The notes below the pieces were generated by a model that was given only the letters and a program-made list of their open reading frames with translations, made no database searches and was not told the origin of the DNA. Below are positions 23,067-29,250 of a stretch of 33,969 nt of DNA, piece after piece. Each line of letters begins with the position of its first letter. The stretch's first letter is position 1. The DNA is from DASYYE01 sp035946955 (GTDB lineage: Bacteria; Actinomycetota; Actinomycetes; Streptosporangiales; Streptosporangiaceae). The stretch is taken from assembly GCA_035946955.1 (NCBI GenBank), contig DASYYE010000412.1, positions 1-33,969 on the forward strand, in the 5' to 3' direction. The translations under genes and the position numbers were made by a program.

Positions 23067-24028
23067 CGCGGCTCCCTCTCCGCCTGTGCGCCGTCTGCCG
23101 TCTCATCCGTGGGGCCCTCGGGGGCTTCCGGCGAACCTCGCCCGGCTGAGAGCTCACGGCGCAGGGCCGCAACAGTCACGGCGTCCTGCAGGTCGGCGGG
23201 GACCGCACCGGCCCCGCCGGCCGGGTCCCACGTCCGCCACTGGCCAGCGCGCCGCCAGCAGCGCCTGCCCTCCTCCGCGGCGGGCTGGTGCTCGCTCACC
23301 CGGATGGAACCGGGCATGGCGGCCACGATCTCGCTGGGCGTACCGCTGGCCAGTTCAGTGCCGGCGTCGAGCACCAGTACCTGCCAGGCACGTTCGGCCT
23401 CGTCGAGGTAGCTCGTGGCGAGGACTACGGCCGCGCCGTCCGCCGCCGCCCGGGCGATCAGCCACCACAGGTCAGCCCTGCTGACCGGGTCGACTCCGGT
23501 GGTCGGCTCGTCGAGCACGAGCAGGTCGGGGGCGTGGACCAGGGCGGCGATGACGCTGAGTTTCTGGCGCATCCCCCCGGAGAGCTGCCCCGCCAGGCGG
23601 TCCCTGGCCGCCGCCAGCCCAGCCCGTTCCAGGTAGGCCTGCACCCGCTGGCTGGCCAGTGCGGCGGGGACGCGGTAGGCGGCGGCCCGGAAGTCCAGGT
23701 TCTCGGTCACGGTGAGGTCCGGGTAGGTTGACCCGCCGCAGGCGTAGCCGATCCGCGACGGCGCTGGCCGACTGACCTGGCCACTGCTGGGGGCCACCGC
23801 ACCGGCGAGGCAGCGCAGCAGGGTCGTGCGCCCGGCACCGTCCCCGCCCACCACGGCGGTCAGGTGGCCCGCCTCGGCGCGCATCGAGACCTGGTCCAGT
23901 GCCAGCCGGGAACCATAGTGGACGGAGACCGCCTCGGTCCCCCACCACTGGCCTCCTTCGGCGGCTGCGCCGCTGACAGCCACCGCGCCCACGTCGGCTC
24001 CAGGCCAGCGATGGAACCCGAGTCTCAT
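23063..24028 (-). CDS. ABC transporter ATPase, degenerate (YbhF first-half type)
   Basis: The 321-residue ATPase pairs with the next gene. Signature LSGGM (149-153) and Walker B LLVLDEPTTGVDP (Glu 174) are normal. However, Walker A reads GGDGAGRTT, with Arg 67 (codon CGC) in place of the invariant lysine. The Q-loop position reads IGYACGG without Gln, one residue shorter than usual. The H-loop is ATSYLDEAE with Ser 206 instead of His. In YbhF the first half also lacks the H-loop His, but it keeps the Walker A lysine. The subunit probably contributes the signature face of a heterodimer with one active site. The C-terminal tail from about 245 is hydrophilic. The stop overlaps the next ATG, and the start lies one base after the permease stop. 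Confidence 0.9.
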   Translation of the reverse strand: MRLGFHRWPGADVGAVAVSGAAAEGGQWWGTEAVSVHYGSRLALDQVSMRAEAGHLTAVVGGDGAGRTTLLRCLAGAVAPSSGQVSRPAPSRIGYACGGSTYPDLTVTENLDFRAAAYRVPAALASQRVQAYLERAGLAAARDRLAGQLSGGMRQKLSVIAALVHAPDLLVLDEPTTGVDPVSRADLWWLIARAAADGAAVVLATSYLDEAERAWQVLVLDAGTELASGTPSEIVAAMPGSIRVSEHQPAAEEGRRCWRRAGQWRTWDPAGGAGAVPADLQDAVTVAALRRELSAGRGSPEAPEGPTDETADGAQAEREPR

Positions 24029-24029
24029 G

Positions 24030-25181
24030 TCAGGCTCCCTGGCCGCTGGCAGAGCTCACGGCCACCGCCCCTGGCCCCGCCCGCCTGGCCCGCGACGACC
24101 GTTCGGCGGGCGCCAGGTAGCTGCGGAACCGCAGGATGGCCAGGGTGACCACAACCACCCCCAGCACGGCCAGGAAGGTGAAGGGCTGCCAGAGCGGGCC
24201 GATCGGCTCTGCCCGCAGCATGACCCCACGGGAGATCTCGGTGAAGTAGGTCAGCGGCAGCAACGCGGAGATCCAGCGCACACCCAGCGGGATCGCGGAC
24301 AGCGGGAAGATCAGTCCGGAGAGCAGGATCTGCGGCAGCATGATCATCAGCGAGAGCTGGATCGCCTGCCCCTGGTTCTGCGACACGCTGGAGACCAGGA
24401 CGCCCAGGCCGAGCGTGACGAACAGGAACAGCAGGGCGCCGAGGCCGAGCACGGCGACCGAGCCGTGGAACGGCACATTGAACAGCGCGATGCCCACGCC
24501 GAGCACGAGCGCCAGGTCCAGCACGGCCACGGCGAAGTAGGGGACGATCTTGCCGAGGAACACGTCCCGGGGGCGCAGCGGCATGACGGCGAGCTGCTCC
24601 AGCGTGCCGGCCTGACGCTCCCTGACCACGCCCAGGCTGGTGATGACCGTCCCGATGAAGACGAGGATCACGCCCGCCAGCCCGGGGACCATGATGTCCG
24701 CGGTGCGCAACTCAGGGTTGTACAGGACCTGCACCCGCGGTGGGGTGATCCCGGCCTGCGCGGCCGGCGGCGCCCCGGACAGCCTGGCCTCCTGGCGTGA
24801 CAGTGCGGTGAGCGCCGAGCGGGCCGTGAACAGCTGGCTCCCGTCAACGAGGACCACCGGCCTGGCCTGGCTGTGCGCCGCCCCCACCGCCGGGTCGGCG
24901 TTCGTGACCACCGCGACCGCTGCCCTGCCGTCACGCATCTGGGACCGTGCCCATGCGAGGCCCTCCGTGGGGGCAGTGGACACGACATCGAACGGCTTGC
25001 CCAATACCGCGGCGACTCCGTGCGCCCCGGGCCCAGCGGCCACGGTGGGGATGCTGGACACGTCAAAGCTGGCCGCGTAGCCGAAGACCACCAGCATGAC
25101 GACCGGCATCACGATCATCATCGCGAGCGTGCGCCGGTCGCGGCGCACCTGCCGGAACTCTTTGACGATCATTGCCCACAT
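24030..25181 (-). CDS. ABC-2 type permease (YbhS/YbhR family)
   Basis: The 383-residue membrane protein has the ABC-2 layout: an N-terminal IVKEFRQVRRDRRTL segment before a first membrane helix, a large extracytoplasmic loop (about residues 45-195), then five helices. The family hallmark RERQAGTLEQLAVMPLRP lies between helices 2 and 3, and LLSGLIFPLSAIP with LLPLTYFTEISRG near the end. It is the only permease in the operon, so it probably forms a homodimer with the two ATPases. The ATG at 25181 follows AGGAG at six bases; an upstream in-frame ATG at 25277 gives a non-homologous extension. No HlyD-type partner is present, as expected for a single-membrane cell. Confidence 0.92.
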   Translation of the reverse strand: MWAMIVKEFRQVRRDRRTLAMMIVMPVVMLVVFGYAASFDVSSIPTVAAGPGAHGVAAVLGKPFDVVSTAPTEGLAWARSQMRDGRAAVAVVTNADPAVGAAHSQARPVVLVDGSQLFTARSALTALSRQEARLSGAPPAAQAGITPPRVQVLYNPELRTADIMVPGLAGVILVFIGTVITSLGVVRERQAGTLEQLAVMPLRPRDVFLGKIVPYFAVAVLDLALVLGVGIALFNVPFHGSVAVLGLGALLFLFVTLGLGVLVSSVSQNQGQAIQLSLMIMLPQILLSGLIFPLSAIPLGVRWISALLPLTYFTEISRGVMLRAEPIGPLWQPFTFLAVLGVVVVTLAILRFRSYLAPAERSSRARRAGPGAVAVSSASGQGA

Positions 25182-25227
25182 CGGCCACTCCTGAGCTAGG
25201 TCACCGCGCTGATGAATGTGCCGGCGC

Positions 25228-25243
25228 GGACAATCTTTTGTCC
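25228..25243 (-). promoter_or_regulatory. palindrome in ABC operon leader (candidate operator)
   Basis: GGACAA (25228-25233) and TTGTCC (25238-25243) form a perfect six-plus-six dyad around TCTT. It lies about 47 bp upstream of the permease start and downstream of the predicted promoter. Its size suits a TetR-type dimer. Confidence 0.45.
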
Positions 25244-25256
25244 ACCAGGTCACATC

Positions 25257-25275
25257 GATCATGGTCGTCATGATC
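25257..25275 (-). promoter_or_regulatory. second palindrome in ABC operon leader (candidate operator)
   Basis: GATCATG (25257-25263) and CATGATC (25269-25275) form a perfect seven-plus-seven dyad with a five-base centre. It lies about 30-45 bp downstream of the predicted transcription start of the ABC/TetR operon. Confidence 0.5.
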
Positions 25276-25303
25276 ATCTGGGCGTCCGCCGGGATCTCAA
25301 CGT

Positions 25304-25330
25304 GTGTTGAATTCTACGAGTGTTGAATTC
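25304..25330. repeat. GTGTTGAATTC direct repeat in the promoter
   Basis: The 11-mer GTGTTGAATTC occurs at 25304-25314 and 25320-25330, 16 bp apart. One copy is in the promoter spacer and the other covers the -10/start region. Each has a palindromic GAATTC core. This arrangement suggests tandem regulator sites. Confidence 0.6.
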
Positions 25331-25340
25331 CTGGGGTCAA
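25311..25340 (-). promoter_or_regulatory. predicted promoter of the ABC/TetR operon
   Basis: On the minus strand TTGACC (25340-25335) and TAGAAT (25316-25311) are 18 bp apart; each hexamer matches the housekeeping consensus in five of six positions. It is the best promoter match in the window. It predicts a leader of about 120 nt before the permease ATG. Confidence 0.6.
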
Positions 25341-25361
25341 TGCCGAGTTGGCGAGAAACTG

Positions 25362-25455
25362 CGGCGGTGCCGCGTAAGGAACCCTCGGCGGTGCCGCGTG
25401 CGGAACCCCGGTGCTGCCACGGGCCGGCCCTCCGGTGCTGCCACGTGCCGGCTAT
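25362..25455. repeat. two pairs of 24-bp direct repeats
   Basis: Unit A (CGGCGGTGCCGCGT followed by ..GGAACCC) occurs at 25362 and 25386. Unit B (CCGGTGCTGCCACG followed by .GCCGGC) occurs at 25408 and 25432. Both pairs have exactly a 24-bp period and few mismatches, and A and B themselves are similar. The block lies in the 324-bp intergenic region between the divergent ABC operon and PHP gene. It is not a CRISPR: there are no spacers. Confidence 0.65.
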
Positions 25456-25505
25456 CCGGCGGTACTGCGTGGCGATCACTGCCCGGCATCTGGTCACATG
25501 GAGGA

Positions 25506-26729
25506 ATGGCGGCGCTGACGCACCGGGGGCGGTGGACACTGTCCGACCGTTTCGCCTCGGCCTGGCACTACCTCCCGGTCGACGTGCCAGCGGGTACGCA
25601 CTCTCTGCGGGTGGAACTCGGCTATGACCGCTCGCAGGCCCGCCTGGACCTCGGCTGCTTCGGCCCGCGCGGGTTCCGCGGCTGGTCAGGGAGTGCCCGG
25701 CGGTCCTTCGTCCTCACCCCGGACGCCGCGACACCCGGCTACCTCCCCGGTGAGCTTGAACCCGGCACGTGGCAGGTGGTCATCGGCATCTACAAGCTGT
25801 CGCCGGACGGCGCCGACTACCAGGTGACCGCCGAAGTGAGCAGCACACCTGGGCGGCTGGCACCGCCACCGCCCACCGAGACCCCTCCCCCGCTCCCGCC
25901 CGGTGACCGGCCACCCCGCCGCACGCTCCCGGCGGCGGCCGGGCGGTGCTGGCTCGCCGGTGACCTGCACCTGCACACCGTGCACTCCGACGGCGGGGTG
26001 ACCGTCCCGGAACTGGCCGCCTTCGCCGCCTCGCGCGGCCTGGACTTCGCCGCAGTGACCGACCACAACACAGTCAGCCACCACGCGGAACTGCCCGGCG
26101 TCAGTGCCTGCTACGGCATCACCCTCCTCGCCGGGCAGGAGGTGACCACCGAGGGGGGCCATGCCGGGGCGCTCGGGGACATCGGCTGGGTTGACTTCCG
26201 TACGCCGCCTGACGACTGGCTGGCTCACACCGAGCGCCACGGCGGGCTCATGTCGGTCAACCACCCGACCGGCGGCGACCTGAGCTGGACACTGCCCATG
26301 CGCCGCCGCCCGCCCCTGGCCGAGGTGTGGCACTGGAGCTGGCTGGACCCACGCTGGACCGTCCCGCTCGCCTGGTGGCTGGCTTGGGATCCCGGCGCGG
26401 TGCCGGTCGGCGGCAGCGACTGGCACCGGCACGGGGACATGGCAGCGCCAGGGTCGCCGACCACCTGGGTCGAGTGCGCCGGGGACGACCCGGCGGCGGT
26501 GCTCGACGGGCTGCGGGCCCGGCGGGTCGCGGTGTCCGCTGGCCGCGACGGGCCGGTGCTGCTGCGCAGCGGCGGGGAACTCCTTGCACTGGACGCCGAA
26601 GGCACCACGCTGGCTGGCCCGGACGGGCCCCGGGCGCGCGTCAGCGTCGGACGCCAGGCGTTCCCGGACTGGCCGGGTCACCACCGCCTGCTCGATGACG
26701 CTGGAGGGACGCTCGCGCTCGTCGGATGA
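25506..26729 (+). CDS. PHP-domain metal-dependent phosphoesterase (CehA/McbA-type)
   Basis: The 407-residue protein has an N-terminal beta-rich domain of about 130 residues (WHYLPVDVPAGTHSLRVELGYD), a proline-rich linker near 140-165, and a PHP domain. The PHP metal motifs are GDLHLHTVHSDG (HxH), AVTDHNT, GQEVTTEGGHAG, MSVNHP and GGSDWHR; all ligands are present. The CehA/McbA branch includes carbaryl-type hydrolases and uncharacterised phosphoesterases, so the substrate is open. The ATG at 25506 is chosen because homology starts there; the GGAGG is directly adjacent, so the start is not firmly set. The frame upstream runs into the repeat block and is not coding. Confidence 0.85.
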   Translation: MAALTHRGRWTLSDRFASAWHYLPVDVPAGTHSLRVELGYDRSQARLDLGCFGPRGFRGWSGSARRSFVLTPDAATPGYLPGELEPGTWQVVIGIYKLSPDGADYQVTAEVSSTPGRLAPPPPTETPPPLPPGDRPPRRTLPAAAGRCWLAGDLHLHTVHSDGGVTVPELAAFAASRGLDFAAVTDHNTVSHHAELPGVSACYGITLLAGQEVTTEGGHAGALGDIGWVDFRTPPDDWLAHTERHGGLMSVNHPTGGDLSWTLPMRRRPPLAEVWHWSWLDPRWTVPLAWWLAWDPGAVPVGGSDWHRHGDMAAPGSPTTWVECAGDDPAAVLDGLRARRVAVSAGRDGPVLLRSGGELLALDAEGTTLAGPDGPRARVSVGRQAFPDWPGHHRLLDDAGGTLALVG

Positions 26730-26942
26730 CCCCGTCCGCCCACGCCGCCTCGGAGCCCTCTTGGCTTGGCTGGTGGCCCGTCCTTCGTCAGTGCCCGGGT
26801 GGAGTATCCCGCGGCCCGGTGACGTCCATGGGCCTGCGGTCCGTGCGGCCTGCCATCACCATGCGGTTGCGCTGCAGTTAGGGTTGGCGCTCTGTGCGGC
26901 GTGCGGCCCGCACCCGGCTGTCCTCGCAAAGGTGGCGCTGGA

Positions 26943-27908
26943 ATGACGAAGACCCAACGGTGGGGCATCACCCTCCCGCTGCGTGGCACACCACTGCCCG
27001 GCCAGCGCGCCATCGTGTCCGAGCTCCCCGGCCTCGGCTATACCGACGCCTGGTCGAGCGAGGTCAACGGGACCGACGCCTTCGCACCACTGGCGGCTGC
27101 CGCCCAGTGGGCTGACGGGCTGCGCTTCGGCACCGCCATCGCCGGGGTCTACACGCGTGGCCCCGCCCTGCTCGCCATGCAGGCCGCGACCCTGGCCCAG
27201 CTGGCACCCGGGCGGTTCGTGCTGGGGGTGGGGGTGTCCTCGCCGGTCATCGTGAGTGACTGGAACGGGCTCCCACTGGACCGGCCCTACCAGCGCGCCA
27301 GGGACACACTCGCCTTCCTGCGTGCGGCCCTGGCCGGGGAGAAGGTGACCGCCGGCTACGAGACCTTCTCGGTGGCTGGTTTCCGGCTCGACTCGCCGCC
27401 GTCACCACCTCCTGGGCTCGCACTGGCCGCACTCGGCCCTGGTATGGTCCGGCTCGCCGCCTCCCACGCGGACGCGGTCATCACGAACTGGCTTGCCCCC
27501 ACTGACGTGGCGAGGGTGCGAGCCGTGGCCGGGGACGAGTGCGAGATGCTCGCCCGGGTGTTCGTCTGCCCGACCGCTGATGCTGATGTGGCCCGGATGA
27601 TCGGCCGCCGCCTGATCGCCGCCTACCTCACCGTGCCCGCCTACGCGGCGTTCCACGACTGGCTGGGCCGGGGTGAGGTGCTGCGGCCGATGCAGCAGGC
27701 GTGGCGTGAGGGGGACCGTACCGGCGCGCTCGCGGCGATCCCCGACCATGTCGTGGACGAGCTGGTCGTGCACGGCCCGCCACAGGCGTGCCGGGAGCGG
27801 GTGGCCGAGTACCACGCCCACGGCCTGGACACACCCATCATCATGGTGGTCCCGGCGCCTGGTGTGGACGAGACGCAGGCCGTGCGCGAACTGGGACGTG
27901 GCTCCTAG
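26943..27908 (+). CDS. second LLM-class F420-dependent oxidoreductase
   Basis: The 321-residue TIM-barrel protein has the F420/LLM pattern: RWGITLPLRG, GYTDAWSSEVNGTDAFAPLAAAAQW, LRFGTAIAGVYTRGP, LAPGRFVLGVGVSSP, ALAALGPGMVRLAASHADAVITNWL, and an HDWLGRGEVL segment. It differs clearly from the LLM gene at 6.4-7.3 kb, so it is an old paralogue and not a recent copy. The substrate is unknown. The ATG at 26943 follows AAAGGTGG at eight bases and starts the homologous region. The preceding 213 bp, after the PHP gene, hold no other gene. It is convergent with nudC, 17 bp apart. Confidence 0.88.
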   Translation: MTKTQRWGITLPLRGTPLPGQRAIVSELPGLGYTDAWSSEVNGTDAFAPLAAAAQWADGLRFGTAIAGVYTRGPALLAMQAATLAQLAPGRFVLGVGVSSPVIVSDWNGLPLDRPYQRARDTLAFLRAALAGEKVTAGYETFSVAGFRLDSPPSPPPGLALAALGPGMVRLAASHADAVITNWLAPTDVARVRAVAGDECEMLARVFVCPTADADVARMIGRRLIAAYLTVPAYAAFHDWLGRGEVLRPMQQAWREGDRTGALAAIPDHVVDELVVHGPPQACRERVAEYHAHGLDTPIIMVVPAPGVDETQAVRELGRGS

Positions 27909-27925
27909 GGGTGTACCGCAGGTTC

Positions 27926-28918
27926 CTACCAGGATCCCGGGAGGACCCCTCCGTACCAGGTCTCGATGATCCGGTGGGCGATCGAGACCGGCGGCGGCAG
28001 GGCCACCTGGCCCTCGGCCATGGCGTCACGCAGTCCCTGCCGGGAGTACCAGCGAGCCTCGGCGATCTCTTCCCCGTCCACGCTGATCTCCTGCCCGCCC
28101 TCCGCGCGCGCGGTGAAGCCGAGCATGAGGCTCTGTGGCATGGGCCACGGCTGGCTGCCGACGTAGCAGACCTCGCTGACCCGCAGCCCGGTCTCCTCGC
28201 GGACCTCCCGGCGTACCGCCTGCTCCACCGACTCACCGGGCTCGACGAAACCGGCCAGGACGGAGACCCGCCTGGCCGGCCAGTGCTTGTTGCGTGCGAG
28301 CAGGCACCGGTCCTCGTCGTCGGTCACCGCCATGATGACGGCCGGGTCCACGCGGGGGAAGTGCTCACTGCCGTCATTGATGCAGCGGCGCGCGTGGCCA
28401 GCGGCGACCACCTCCGTGAGCTCGCCGCAGCGGGGGCAGTGGGTGTGCGTGGCGTGCCAGTTGGCCATTGCCACCGCGTGGGTGAACAAACCGGCGTCGC
28501 GGTCGTTGAGCAGCGCTGCCGCCTGCCGTAGGCCGGTTGGGCGCACGCCCGGTTCGGGGGGCAGCATCGGCCCGGTGCCCACCGGCGGGGCGGGACGGGC
28601 ACCCAGGCCACCGACGGGCCCGGCCACCCCGAAGTAGGCGGTGCCGGTGTCGCCGACGCCCAGCAGGAAACGCACACCCTCAGGCGCCTCAGCAGGTGGG
28701 ACGAGGATGAGCTCGGCATTGCCGCGGCCGAACCCCACCATCGCCTGCCCGCTGTCCAGCACGAGCACCCGGGTTGCCTGGTCCGCCCAGGTAGCAGCCA
28801 GCCACTCCTCGTCGTCACGGTGCGCGCTCGCGCGGTCGACGGTGCCGCGGGCCAGGATCAGCCCGCTCAGCCGCCCGCTGCTCCCCGGCGTATGGCGGTC
28901 TGCTACCACTGGCCTCAC
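27926..28918 (-). CDS. nudC: NAD+ diphosphatase NudC (NADH pyrophosphatase)
   Basis: The protein (330 residues from this start) hydrolyses NAD(H) to NMN(H) and AMP, and NudC homologues also remove NAD caps from RNA. The Nudix box is complete: GFVEPGESVEQAV then RREVREETGL. The NudC-specific SQPWPMPQS follows it. A zinc ribbon precedes the catalytic domain (HCPRCG and RRCINDGSEHFPR); as in other actinobacterial members, the fourth ligand is not a cysteine. The N-terminal half is the typical NudC domain. The start is uncertain: the GTG at 28918 overlaps a small upstream ORF by four bases, and an ATG at 28966 inside a palindrome is the alternative. adnAB lies upstream on the same strand, as in Mycobacterium. 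Confidence 0.9.
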   Translation of the reverse strand: MRPVVADRHTPGSSGRLSGLILARGTVDRASAHRDDEEWLAATWADQATRVLVLDSGQAMVGFGRGNAELILVPPAEAPEGVRFLLGVGDTGTAYFGVAGPVGGLGARPAPPVGTGPMLPPEPGVRPTGLRQAAALLNDRDAGLFTHAVAMANWHATHTHCPRCGELTEVVAAGHARRCINDGSEHFPRVDPAVIMAVTDDEDRCLLARNKHWPARRVSVLAGFVEPGESVEQAVRREVREETGLRVSEVCYVGSQPWPMPQSLMLGFTARAEGGQEISVDGEEIAEARWYSRQGLRDAMAEGQVALPPPVSIAHRIIETWYGGVLPGSW

Positions 28919-29025
28919 GTAGCCACCGCAGGGAGCCCTGCGCAGTCGGAGGGTCCTGGCTGGCATCCCGACGGGATGCCGGGGCTCCGGCGAGCGTCTT
29001 CGTTGACGTCGTCACGGCTGTCCAT
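28915..29025 (-). CDS. candidate small ORF in the nudC leader
   Basis: A 36-codon ORF starts at the ATG at 29025, six bases after a perfect GGGAGGG Shine-Dalgarno sequence, and ends with a TGA that overlaps the nudC GTG (GTGA). The peptide starts MDSRDDVNEDARR and has a Pro/Gly/Ser-rich second half with two cysteines. I do not recognise it. It may be a leader peptide that couples ribosomes to nudC, a small protein, or chance. The 19-bp palindrome at 28962-28980 lies within it. Confidence 0.35.
   Translation of the reverse strand: MDSRDDVNEDARRSPGIPSGCQPGPSDCAGLPAVAT
28962..28980. promoter_or_regulatory. perfect 19-bp palindrome in the nudC leader
   Basis: GGCATCCCG (28962-28970) and CGGGATGCC (28972-28980) are exact inverted copies around a single A. 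In RNA this forms a seven-base-pair stem with a CGUCG loop. It lies 44-62 bp upstream of the GTG and would hide the alternative ATG at 28966. It could be an operator, an RNA switch or an attenuator. Confidence 0.6.
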
Positions 29026-29226
29026 GACCATCCCTCCCTCCCGGCTGATCACCGGCACTCTAAGACGCATTGGGCCACCCTGACTAGAGCCAGCCGGCCC
29101 ACAGGGACGCTGCCAGGGGCTTCCTGCCGCACGGCAATGGTAGGACGCTGGTCCTCCTCTTGTTAGCCTGCGTTCAGCCTCTGGTAGTTCGCTGTCCATC
29201 CAGGCGAGTCTAAGTCACTTGTTACC

Positions 29227-29241
29227 CGCCAGTCACTGGCG
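29227..29241 (-). terminator. 15-bp palindrome after adnB
   Basis: CGCCAGT (29227-29233) and ACTGGCG (29235-29241) are exact inverted copies around one base, 10 bp downstream of the adnB stop. It could be the core of a terminator or a binding site. There is no T-run. The rest of the 226-bp gap to the small ORF holds no gene that I can support. Confidence 0.4.
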
Positions 29242-29250
29242 CGAGAAGGG

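Noticed and set aside
25362..25455. CRISPR array
   Set aside because: The 24-bp units are directly abutting, with no spacers and no cas genes nearby.
28918..28966. ATG at 28966 as the nudC start
   Set aside because: It lies inside a perfect palindrome, has no Shine-Dalgarno sequence and adds residues without homology; the GTG at 28918 with overlap to the small ORF was preferred, without certainty.
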